Origin: an uncultured Clostridia bacterium
GTDB taxonomy: Bacteria > Bacillota > Clostridia > Christensenellales > CAG-917
DNA length: 5,347 nucleotides
Direction: 5' to 3'
Assembly: GCA_934277645.1 (NCBI GenBank)
Contig: CAKQUX010000010.1
Location: 1-5,347, forward strand
The notes below the pieces were generated by a model. It had not been told where the DNA came from and did not search any database. It saw only the letters and a list, made by a program, of their open reading frames with translations. The translations under genes were made by a program, and so were the position numbers. Within the stretch, counting starts at the first letter, position 1; every line of letters starts with the position of its first letter. Below are positions 1 through 5,347 of the stretch, piece after piece.

Positions 1-60
1 ACCTACTTATGTGTGATGTTGAAGTAAAACAAATCAGTGCCGACAACAAATAATTTAGGT

Positions 61-130
61 GGAAAAAATAGAAAGAAGAAGAAAAAGGAAAAAAGAAGAT
101 AAAAATAAAGCAAAAACAAGAAAGAAAAAA
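61..130. other. Polypurine/polypyrimidine tract in intergenic DNA
   Basis: Seventy bases in which the plus strand is A or G except at 69, 100, 106, 111 and 117. Read on the minus strand it gives a Phe/Leu-rich shadow peptide (about 188 down to 3, TTG start inside the inverted repeat), which composition alone explains. No ATG and no convincing start lies downstream of its AGG/GGA motifs on the plus strand, so it is not a ribosome binding region for any visible gene. Confidence 0.6.
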
Positions 131-157
131 TTCCCCAAACAGTCACTCTCTTACTTA

Positions 158-236
158 GGGCTGAAGATATATTAAATTTTTTGAACAACGGTGTGGTGTG
201 GCTGAGGGTTCAAAAAATTTAATATATCTTCAGCCC
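158..236. repeat. Perfect 29-bp inverted repeat with 21-nt G/T-rich loop
   Basis: Arms 158-186 and 208-236 are exact reverse complements (outer ends GGGCTGAAG.../...CTTCAGCCC, inner ends TTGAAC/GTTCAA). The loop, 187-207, contains GGTGTGGTGTGG on the plus strand. On the minus strand one further U/G and one A/U pair could lengthen the stem outward (157/237 and 156/238). No U-tract directly follows either arm, so it is not a standard intrinsic terminator. It lies beyond the terminator at 260-297. Function unknown; candidates are a structured RNA, a mobile intergenic palindrome, or a back-up 3' barrier. Confidence 0.85.
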
Positions 237-259
237 CACCACTAACCTAATTTAAAAGC

Positions 260-297
260 AAAAAAAGAAACGCTTGATATCAAACGTTTCTTTTTTT
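260..297 (-). terminator. Intrinsic terminator of the DUF285 gene (potentially bidirectional)
   Basis: A 38-nt inverted repeat beginning 23 bases past the stop codon. The GAAACG (267-272)/CGTTTC (285-290) stem encloses the palindrome TTGATATCAA (274-283), and A7 (260-266) faces T7 (291-297), giving a U-tract on either strand. The one imperfect position (273/284) is C/A on the plus strand but a pairable U/G on the minus-strand transcript, so the hairpin is fully paired only in the direction of the big gene. Confidence 0.85.
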
Positions 298-320
298 ATT
301 TTGTTAATATAAAGTAGCTT

Positions 321-3300
321 TTACTCGACAATATATTTAGCTACATTTCCTGCCTTATCATAAGCCCTAATAACGTCCCCTTTAACTGCAAGTCCACAGT
401 CGCCTTCCGACTTTCTTACAAGCTTACCATTTACAGTAACTCCAATCAAATTACCTTCATTATCCTTCACAATAATTCTACCAGACTCAATAGTAATAAC
501 CGGAGCTGCAGTATCAATATATATGTCTGTCTCAAGTGCAGCCAAATCATTAGTATTACCAGCCTTATCATATAAAGTATCCGCAGCTATATTAATAGAA
601 ATTCTACCAACACCTTTAGCATTCTTCATAATCAAATTAAACTTGTCACCAACAAGACTACCATTTGCATATCCAGATGTAACCTTTTCTAGCTCCTTCT
701 CTGCAGGATTAATACTTACACCAGAAGCCATAAACGTTATATTAGCCACACTTAAATTTGACCTCTTATAATTCTTATCAAATCCAGCAATCGTAAACTT
801 AGCCATATTAGTTGTACCACCAATCAACTTAGTCTTCAAAGTAATCTCTAAAACATAAGGTTTCGAACTAATATTACCTGCTTCATCTTTTGCCCATGCA
901 TAAATAGTCTTAACACCATTTCCAGTGCTTCCATCTAAAACATGAGGTGCTTCCATATCTTCATAATAAGGAATCCAATTCTCATCATTTTCTGTTACAG
1001 TCTTATTAGTATTAGCAAACAACACCTCAGTAATATCATCCTTATCTACTGTAATATTCTTAAGAATTACAGTAACATTATCAGCCACCTCACCATCAAT
1101 ATCGACATTTGTAACATTACCTGCATTCCTATCAATATTAGAAACTACATATTCTTTTGTGGCAACATTGCCAAAGTTATCCTCTGCAGTAATAAGATAC
1201 TTATTATTCTCAGCAGCGACAATATAACCTTCACCATTACTATTAATATCTAAATTGTAAGTCTTTCCATCAACCGTATAAGTTACTTTCTTAACACCAC
1301 TTTGTGAATCTATAACAATAACAGTCAAAGTTACATTCTTATTAGTCTTCTCAGTAATATCCGGAATAATAGTAATCTCTGGTGGGTTAGTCTCACCTCT
1401 TAATCTTGACTCATACATTCCATTTCTTGCTTCAGTAACTATTTCATAATATACTCTTTCAATAGTAACCGTGCCACCCGTATAAGGAGGTTCATTACTG
1501 CCCGCTAAAACACCATCATTAAACGTAAACTTACCACTAACAGCATACTTGCCACCCTCAATTCTAGGAGCATCTACTATTTGCTTACTTGAGTCACCAA
1601 TAATCAAAGTTCCATTATTAGTAATAGCCGTTTCACTACTGCTCTTAATAGCACTTCCAGAAGTTGCACTTATAACTAATCTACCACTATTTTCAATCTT
1701 AATTGGTGCATTTATAGTAATTTCATATCCACCCAAATCAAGGTAGATATCTTTATCAATGCTAACATTAGTTGAAGAATCATTTACATCCTTTAAAACC
1801 ATAACAGTTGCATTTTCTTTTATAGCATCTTCAAGTTTGTTATAGTAAGTAGTATTTGAATTGCTAGTTACACTGTAATAAGCATCAATAACTTCAACGT
1901 CAATTTCAACTTTCTTTTCTTTAAAATTACTACTCTCTTTTACAGTAATAATAGCTTTACAATTGCCAACCTCTACGCCCAATAAAGTGAACGCATTACC
2001 GGATTTCGTGATAGTTGCAATATGTTCATCACTTGTACTTCCTACTACATCTGAGGTGCCAGTATATGTATAATTAAACGTATATGTATTTCCTTTGACT
2101 ATTACAATCTTGCCAGAAACATCAATATCAAAAGATATATCTTGTTCAGCTTTTGTAACAGTTAGTGTACCTTTCTCAGTAGTAACATTATAATTCTTAG
2201 TCACATCCTTATCAGTAGCTGTCTTTATAACATAGCTAATAATAATATTATCTGAAGAACCTGCATCTGTTTGACTACCTTTAGCTGTAATAGAAATAAC
2301 ATCTCCTTCAACTAAAGTACCTGCAGTTACAGTAAACTTATCACTTGTAAGAGGCATACCATCATAAACTTTAGTAACATCATCTAATTTAATAGTTATA
2401 TCTCTCTTTAAGATTTCAAAATCCAAAGTCCTACTACCAAAGTAAGGTCCAATACCTTTAATAGTAATAGTAGCTGTACCTGCGTCAATATTATTTGCAT
2501 AAGAAACTTCATAATCCTTATTTAATACTAAAGTAGTTTCTACACCAGTTTCTTTATCCTTTTCAACAACAGTTACTTCAGGAGTATGCTCTTTACCATT
2601 ATAAATTCTAGTTTCATCAGGAATACTTACAGTAATATTATCAGAATTAATATCAGTTTCAGTAACCCTAACAATTCTCTTAACAGAATCTATATCACTT
2701 ACATTACCAACTAAATCAGTATATTTAAGTGTATATGTAATCTCATACTCGCCTACTACCATCGTATCTACTTTAGTCACAGTAACACCATCTTTTGTTA
2801 CCGTTATATTATCTGCATCATAACCATACCACAAATACTTAAGTTTATTTGCTTCTTCAAAACCAGCTACACTTACACCCTCTTCAGTATAGGTACCAGT
2901 TCTAACCACTTCGACAACTTCATCGCCAACAAGAGCTAAAATAGGTTTAATTCTATCTACTCCAAACACTTGTAAATAATTTGTATCCGACTCATAATCA
3001 CTTTCAGCAGCTTTATTCGGTACATATAAAATTGCATTATTTAAAGTAATAAGACCAACATCAAGTGCTAAAGGTGCTGGCTCTGTGCTTCTTACAATAA
3101 TTACCTTCAAAGCATCACAACCATCAAACATATTACTACTATTTAAATTATTAAACTTCGTACCAAGTAAAATACTTTCTAACTTATTAGCATTTTCAAA
3201 CATACTAGCTAGATGTTGTGCTTCAGTAACTTTAGTAGTATCAAAATTACTTACATTCATTCTTGTAATAGAAGAGCAGTCTGCAAGCATATATGCCATA

Positions 3301-5347
3301 TTAGTTACGTTAGAAGTATCCCAAGCTGTTAAATCTAGATTTGCAAGTTTTTCGCATCCCATAAACATTCCATACAAGCCATTACGTGGAACACTTACAC
3401 CACTAACAGTTGCAGTTTCAGAATAAGTAGCAAAGTCTAAAGAATCAAACCTAAACTTACTTACATCCAAATTTGTAATACTGCTACAACCACTAAACAT
3501 ACTTGCTAAATTCTTCGCCTTACTTGTATCAAAGTTTGAAACATTAAGTGTTGTCACCTTATTACAATTTTCAAACATCGCATAGAAATTTTGAACATTT
3601 GAAGTAACAAACTTACTTACGTCTAAACTTGTAATCATCTGACAATCTCTAAACATACTTTCAAAACTTGTAACACTAGAAGTATCAAACTTCGTTACAT
3701 CAAGTGTAGTAAGAACTTTTAATCCGTTAAACATACTTGTCATATTGGTAACCTTGTTTGTTGTAAATGTAGAAATATCTAAAGTCTTTAATACTTCCAT
3801 TTTATTAAACATAAACGACATATCTAAAACATTTGAAGTATCAAAAGTTTTTAAGTCTAAGCTTGTAACTTTCTTCATACCACTAAACATTCCTGACATA
3901 TCTGTAACTTTTGATGTTACAAACTTACTCAAATCTAAAGAAGTTATAAACGAATCGTCCTTAAACATACCATTCATATTTTGGACATTACTTGTACTAA
4001 AAGCATCAAATCCAGAAATATTAATACAATTTATATAATTTGCAAACAATTCTTTAGAATTTTCAGATGCGATAACTTTATCTACGCCACAAATATACAA
4101 ATCATATCTTCCAATCTCCAAATCATTATTTACTGCATAAACCATTACACTTTCGTTTTGAACACTAGAAGCATCCCAGCTATCTACAAATTCTGTAGGT
4201 GCTGCTTTTTCGTTCAAGTTAAGGATGTAAATATTTTTAACCTTATCCGACGTATAAGTAAGCTTACCAGCACGTTTAGCACCAATAGCATATTCAACAT
4301 CTTCTCTTTCCATAAGAGTTGCTCCATCGAAAATATAAACAATTCTCTTAAGTGTCATGACTACTTTATCATCCTTATCACTTAAAGTATATGTGATAGT
4401 ATATGTTCCATTAGTTAAAGTATCTGCAGGCATACCTGTAGTTACAAGTTTGTAACCATATTGCAAATAATTAATAGCTTCGTTACTATTAAATCCTGCA
4501 ACCGTTACTCCTGCGTCTACATATGGATCACCATTTTTCACATATATTTTTTCTTCTCTGAGAAGTTCTAAAATAGGTTTAATTCTATCATTTCCAAACA
4601 CAACATTGTAATTTGCAGCTGCTTCATAATTTGTTTCCGACTCAACATTTGGAACATACAAAACGGCATTCGTCAGATTTTCAAGATTAGTAGTTCCATC
4701 TAAAAGCTCAAAAGCATCATCTGGTGATGTAATAGATTTTGTAGTAATAATTGCCCTTAAACTACTACAATTCAAAAAAGTGTTATCTCCATTAATCACT
4801 CCAAAGTTATTTCCAATAATCATTGATACAAGCTTACTATCATTTGCAAACATCTCATCCATAGTAAACAAATTAGTTGTATCAAAACCTCTTAAATCAA
4901 GAGCAGTTAGACTGTTACAATCTTTAAACATTCCTGACATAGTTAATACATTATATGTATTAAAATTACTTAGGTCAATTTTCGCAAGTTTAGTACATCC
5001 GTTAAACATATAACTAGCATCTGTTACAAGATTTGTACTAAAACTGCTTAAATCAAGTGATGTCAGATTTATACAATTATTAAACATATTATTCATATCT
5101 CTAACATTAGCGGTATTAATCGTAATCTTTATATCATTAAGTTTTGTACAACCATCAAACAAATGCTCCATAGAAGTAACACTTGCAGTATCAAAGCTAT
5201 TTAAGTTAATACTTGTAATACCTGTACAATCTCTAAACATACTTCCCATTTCAATAACAGACGAAGTATTTAAATCACTAAGTTGTAAAGAATTAAAGCC
5301 TGCACATTTTTCAAACATACTTTCCATATTTGTAACTTTTTTAGTAT
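321..5347 (-). CDS. BspA-like DUF285 leucine-rich-repeat multi-Ig surface protein, 5' end outside window (partial)
   Basis: Large secreted or cell-surface protein, probably an adhesin or binding stalk; no ligand can be named from sequence. Seen: one uninterrupted frame ending in TAA at 321-323. Two arrays of 26-residue units of the form 'F-DTS-x-V-T-x-M-xx-MF-xx-C-xx-[LIV]-T-x-L-[DN]-[LIV]-S' (residues 1-191 and 440-743) are the DUF285/BspA repeat. They are joined and followed by about nine Ig-like modules and a beta-helix-like segment (1149-1292). The frame stays open past the ATG at 5325-5327 to the edge (codons T-K-K-V-T-N, then xAT, consistent with D or N). That ATG is therefore an internal repeat Met and not the start; the signal peptide, any membrane or lipid anchor, and the ribosome binding site are all unseen. 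The C-terminus has no LPxTG motif, hydrophobic helix or charged tail, so attachment, if any, must be N-terminal or non-covalent. All five Trp codons are TGG. Family assignment is firm; adhesion is inferred from BspA-like proteins. Confidence 0.95.
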   Translation of the reverse strand, partial: TKKVTNMESMFEKCAGFNSLQLSDLNTSSVIEMGSMFRDCTGITSINLNSFDTASVTSMEHLFDGCTKLNDIKITINTANVRDMNNMFNNCINLTSLDLSSFSTNLVTDASYMFNGCTKLAKIDLSNFNTYNVLTMSGMFKDCNSLTALDLRGFDTTNLFTMDEMFANDSKLVSMIIGNNFGVINGDNTFLNCSSLRAIITTKSITSPDDAFELLDGTTNLENLTNAVLYVPNVESETNYEAAANYNVVFGNDRIKPILELLREEKIYVKNGDPYVDAGVTVAGFNSNEAINYLQYGYKLVTTGMPADTLTNGTYTITYTLSDKDDKVVMTLKRIVYIFDGATLMEREDVEYAIGAKRAGKLTYTSDKVKNIYILNLNEKAAPTEFVDSWDASSVQNESVMVYAVNNDLEIGRYDLYICGVDKVIASENSKELFANYINCINISGFDAFSTSNVQNMNGMFKDDSFITSLDLSKFVTSKVTDMSGMFSGMKKVTSLDLKTFDTSNVLDMSFMFNKMEVLKTLDISTFTTNKVTNMTSMFNGLKVLTTLDVTKFDTSSVTSFESMFRDCQMITSLDVSKFVTSNVQNFYAMFENCNKVTTLNVSNFDTSKAKNLASMFSGCSSITNLDVSKFRFDSLDFATYSETATVSGVSVPRNGLYGMFMGCEKLANLDLTAWDTSNVTNMAYMLADCSSITRMNVSNFDTTKVTEAQHLASMFENANKLESILLGTKFNNLNSSNMFDGCDALKVIIVRSTEPAPLALDVGLITLNNAILYVPNKAAESDYESDTNYLQVFGVDRIKPILALVGDEVVEVVRTGTYTEEGVSVAGFEEANKLKYLWYGYDADNITVTKDGVTVTKVDTMVVGEYEITYTLKYTDLVGNVSDIDSVKRIVRVTETDINSDNITVSIPDETRIYNGKEHTPEVTVVEKDKETGVETTLVLNKDYEVSYANNIDAGTATITIKGIGPYFGSRTLDFEILKRDITIKLDDVTKVYDGMPLTSDKFTVTAGTLVEGDVISITAKGSQTDAGSSDNIIISYVIKTATDKDVTKNYNVTTEKGTLTVTKAEQDISFDIDVSGKIVIVKGNTYTFNYTYTGTSDVVGSTSDEHIATITKSGNAFTLLGVEVGNCKAIITVKESSNFKEKKVEIDVEVIDAYYSVTSNSNTTYYNKLEDAIKENATVMVLKDVNDSSTNVSIDKDIYLDLGGYEITINAPIKIENSGRLVISATSGSAIKSSSETAITNNGTLIIGDSSKQIVDAPRIEGGKYAVSGKFTFNDGVLAGSNEPPYTGGTVTIERVYYEIVTEARNGMYESRLRGETNPPEITIIPDITEKTNKNVTLTVIVIDSQSGVKKVTYTVDGKTYNLDINSNGEGYIVAAENNKYLITAEDNFGNVATKEYVVSNIDRNAGNVTNVDIDGEVADNVTVILKNITVDKDDITEVLFANTNKTVTENDENWIPYYEDMEAPHVLDGSTGNGVKTIYAWAKDEAGNISSKPYVLEITLKTKLIGGTTNMAKFTIAGFDKNYKRSNLSVANITFMASGVSINPAEKELEKVTSGYANGSLVGDKFNLIMKNAKGVGRISINIAADTLYDKAGNTNDLAALETDIYIDTAAPVITIESGRIIVKDNEGNLIGVTVNGKLVRKSEGDCGLAVKGDVIRAYDKAGNVAKYIVE
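324..1385 (-). other. C-terminal run of four Ig-like modules, no wall anchor
   Basis: Residues 1315-1397 ('PPEITIIPD', 'DSQSGVKKVTYTVDG', 'ITAEDNFGNVAT'), 1398-1498 ('GVKTIYAWAKDEAGNISS'), 1499-1606 ('ISINIAADTLYDKAGNTN', 'TDIYIDTAAP') and a shorter 1607-1668 ('PVITIESGRIIVKDNEGNL', 'VNGKLV', 'IRAYDKAGNVAKYIVE'). Each module ends in the D-x-x-G-N loop of bacterial Ig-like domains. The chain stops two residues after the last strand, with no LPxTG-like motif, hydrophobic segment, SLH or choline-binding repeat. Boundaries are approximate. Confidence 0.65.
1452..1883 (-). other. Parallel beta-helix-like (pectate-lyase-fold-like) segment
   Basis: Residues 1149-1292. The opening 'TTYYNKLEDAIKENATVMVL' followed by 'KDVNDSSTNVSIDKDIYLDL', 'GGYEITI', 'IKIENSGRLVIS', 'AITNNGTLIIG' and 'RIEGGKYAVSG' is the typical 'tL.eAi..a..g..v.LlkDv......i.kdvtLDLnG.ti...i.i..nGtLtI' order of right-handed beta-helix regions in bacterial surface proteins. 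No catalytic residue set is recognisable, so a structural or binding role is more likely than lyase activity. Only about 145 residues long, shorter than an enzymatic beta-helix. Confidence 0.6.
1884..2651 (-). other. Three Ig-like stalk domains, including an MBG/YDG-type pair
   Basis: Residues 893-974 ('IYNGKEHTPEVTV', 'LNKDYEVSYANNIDAGTATI', 'FGSRTLDFEI') and 975-1059 ('TKVYDGMPL', 'VEGDVISITAKGSQTDAGSS', 'KNYNVTTEKGTLTVT') show the paired 'Y-[ND]-G' motifs, 'aGtatitI.G' strand and 'G-T-L-T-V' closing strand of the MBG/YDG-like modules common in Bacillota surface proteins. Residues 1060-1148 ('YTYTGTSDVVGSTSDEHIAT', 'FTLLGVEVGNCKAIITV') resemble a BIG2-type Ig domain. They are probably structural spacers. 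Exact Pfam family names are less certain than the Ig-like class. Confidence 0.65.
2658..3038 (-). other. Inter-module linker 2 plus DUF5011-like Ig domain 2
   Basis: Residues 764-890. 'NAILYVPN ... VFGVDRIKPILALV' repeats the linker that follows array A. It is followed by 'YTEEGVSVAGF', 'LKYLWYGYD', 'GEYEITYTLKYTDLVGNVSD' and 'KRIVRVT'. These blocks align one for one with domain 1 ('YVDAGVTVAGF', 'INYLQYGYK', 'GTYTITYTLSDKDD', 'KRIVYIF'). This copy retains the 'D-x-V-G-N-V-S' loop typical of the fold and has extra residues before the 'GEY' strand. Confidence 0.72.
2936..2957 (-). repeat. 22-bp exact direct repeat, copy 2 (other copy at 4568-4589)
   Basis: The 22 bases at 2936-2957 are identical to 4568-4589 and encode the core of 'DRIKPIL' in both linkers. 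Sequence either side is similar but diverged. The identity is a DNA-level trace of the internal module duplication and is long enough to act as a homology patch. Confidence 0.85.
3099..4010 (-). repeat. DUF285 LRR array B (11 units, two with insertions)
   Basis: Coding tandem repeat. The 'MF' signature is at residues 454, 480, 506, 532, 558, 584, 610, 654, 680 (ML), 709 and 733. The first six spacings are exactly 26, followed by 44, 26, 29 and 24. The 44-residue unit carries about 18 extra residues (around 626-649). The first four units lack the Cys after MF (KDDSF, SGMKKV, NKMEVL, NGLKVL), whereas C562, C588, C614, C658, C684 and C737 follow later. The final 24-residue unit ('ILLGTKF...MFDGCDALKVII') is the same terminal type as in array A. 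Confidence 0.93.
3993..4328 (-). other. DUF285 N-terminal cap subdomain of array B
   Basis: Residues 334-445. Contains 'SWDASSVQNESVMVYAV', then 'YDLYICGVDKVIASENSKEL' and 'LFANYINCINISGF', running straight into 'FSTSNVQNMNGMF'. This matches the usual lead-in of DUF285 domains (a 'WDaS..gdgSV.A' strand, a 'Y.LYIgg.g.viA..nS..LF..f' strand, then the first DTSnVtnM repeat). Here Cys413 replaces a Gly usual in 'LYIGG', and Cys434 lies nearby. The role is inferred as folding or capping of the LRR solenoid. Confidence 0.7.
4329..4583 (-). other. DUF5011-like Ig domain 1
   Basis: Residues 249-333. The pattern 'P-I-L-x-L ... I-x-V-x-x-G-x-x-Y-V-D-A-G-V-T-V' followed by 'G-T-Y-T-I-T-Y-T-L-S-D' and 'KRIVYI' matches the DUF5011/Cry22-type bacterial Ig-like fold, which typically reads 'G..Y.D.G.tA.D' then 'G.Y.v.Y.v.D..GN'. 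It probably acts as a spacer between the two LRR arrays. The 'D.aGN' element usual in this family is replaced by 'SDKDDKV'. Confidence 0.7.
4568..4589 (-). repeat. 22-bp exact direct repeat, copy 1 (other copy at 2936-2957)
   Basis: Partner of the exact repeat at 2936-2957. The two copies lie 1632 bp apart, a multiple of three (544 codons), so recombination between them would remove or add one complete DUF5011-cap-array B unit without breaking the frame. Confidence 0.85.
4569..4670 (-). other. Inter-module linker 1 ('LYVPN...DRIKPIL')
   Basis: Residues 220-253, beginning 'NAVLYVPN' and ending 'DRIKPIL'. In BspA-type proteins an '[IV]LYVP' strand followed by a Tyr-rich helix-like stretch commonly closes an LRR array. 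The segment matches residues 764-797 closely in sequence, spacing and position after the array. This is the clearest protein-level sign that the array-plus-Ig module was duplicated. Confidence 0.75.
4755..5347 (-). repeat. DUF285 LRR array A (about 8 units of ~78 bp, continuing off the right edge)
   Basis: Coding tandem repeat. The 'MF' signature recurs at residues 4, 30, 56 (LF), 81, 107, 133, 159 and 183 (TF), giving spacings of 26, 26, 25, 26, 26, 26 and 24. A Cys sits three positions after the Phe in nearly every unit (C8, C34, C60, C85, C111, C137, C187; D163 is the exception). The last unit is a distinct terminal type ('MIIGNNF...TFLNCSSLRAII') that has a close counterpart at the end of array B. 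Because the N-cap that precedes array B is missing here, array A almost certainly starts beyond the window. Confidence 0.93.

Larger units (their letters stand above)
1..320. other. Intergenic region without a supported gene
   Basis: This 320-base stretch holds the terminator (260-297), the long inverted repeat (158-236) and the polypurine tract (61-130). Bases 1-53 have a short open plus-strand frame ending at TAA 51-53, which could be the tail of a convergent gene but is too short to call. I see no tRNA, rRNA, CRISPR or insertion-sequence signature, and no convincing -35/-10 promoter pair on either strand. Confidence 0.6.

Noticed and set aside
3..53. Plus-strand open frame of 16 sense codons ending at TAA 51-53, possible tail of a convergent gene
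   Set aside because: Too short to distinguish from chance and no recognisable motif. It remains possible, and the sequence left of the window would settle it.
3..188. Minus-strand 61-codon frame with a Phe/Leu-rich product resembling a membrane peptide
   Set aside because: It uses a TTG start inside the inverted repeat, has no ribosome binding site, and its hydrophobic stretch is simply the translation of the polypyrimidine complement of the purine tract.
158..236. Miniature transposable element (MITE) with terminal inverted repeats
   Set aside because: No target-site duplication is visible at the ends (TTAGGG on one side, CCCACC on the other) and the interior is only 21 nt. Copy number elsewhere cannot be seen, so mobility is left as a hypothesis only.
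193..242. Possible pseudoknot: loop GTGGTG (193-198) complementary to CACCAC (237-242) just outside the stem
   Set aside because: The tail starts immediately after a 29-bp stem, so it could not reach the loop unless much of the stem opened. Short G/T and C/A runs make such a match likely by chance.
523..5013. Six plus-strand open frames of 65-134 codons (523-771, 942-1253, 1549-1746, 3085-3426, 3745-4038, 4780-5013 and overlapping 3981-4385)
   Set aside because: All lie antisense within the strongly supported minus-strand gene. Their Ile/Leu/Ser-rich products reflect the complement of its Asn/Lys/Thr-rich codons, and the repeated look of some mirrors the LRR units.
3099..5347. Regularly spaced repeats as a CRISPR array
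   Set aside because: The 78-bp periodicity is the coding repeat of 26-residue LRR units in a single open frame, with degenerate units and no constant repeat/unique spacer alternation.
321..5347. Mycoplasma-type genetic code (TGA as Trp), suggested by the DUF285 family's original description in mycoplasmas
   Set aside because: All five Trp codons (residues 384, 669, 833, 1451, 1478) are TGG and the frame contains no TGA, so the standard bacterial code explains everything.

Overview
The window is dominated by one very long minus-strand gene that encodes a BspA-like/DUF285 leucine-rich-repeat surface protein. The frame is open from the right edge of the window (5347) to a TAA stop at 321-323. 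The N-terminus lies outside the window. The first in-window ATG (5325-5327) is only the conserved Met of a repeat unit, because six further in-frame codons read T-K-K-V-T-N directly upstream of it. Residue numbers in this annotation count from that Met as residue 1 (1668 residues to the stop).

The DNA is AT-rich, with an A/T-biased codon choice (many AAA, AAT, TTA, ATA). The protein is an Asn/Thr/Ser/Lys-rich modular secreted type. All five Trp codons are TGG and no in-frame TGA occurs, so nothing suggests the Mycoplasma genetic code. This fits a low-GC Bacillota or Mycoplasmatota-related (gut-type) bacterium; the exact taxon cannot be read from the sequence.

Protein layout, N to C: (1) LRR array A, 26-residue DUF285 units, residues 1-191; (2) an 'LYVPN...DRIKPIL' linker and a DUF5011-type Ig domain, 220-333; (3) a DUF285 N-cap subdomain, 334-445; (4) LRR array B, 440-743; (5) a second 'LYVPN...DRIKPIL' linker and DUF5011-type domain, 764-890; (6) three further Ig-like/YDG-like domains, 893-1148; (7) a parallel beta-helix-like segment, 1149-1292; (8) four Ig-like modules to the C-terminus, the last ending 'DKAGNVAKYIVE'. 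Parts 1-2 and 4-5 are two copies of the same compound module. No sorting signal or C-terminal membrane anchor is present.

The left 320 bases hold no convincing gene. They contain a strong intrinsic terminator for the big gene (260-297), a perfect 29-bp inverted repeat around a 21-nt G/T-rich loop (158-236), and a polypurine tract (about 61-130). The inverted repeat is the least explained element of the window. No second gene is available for operon inference.
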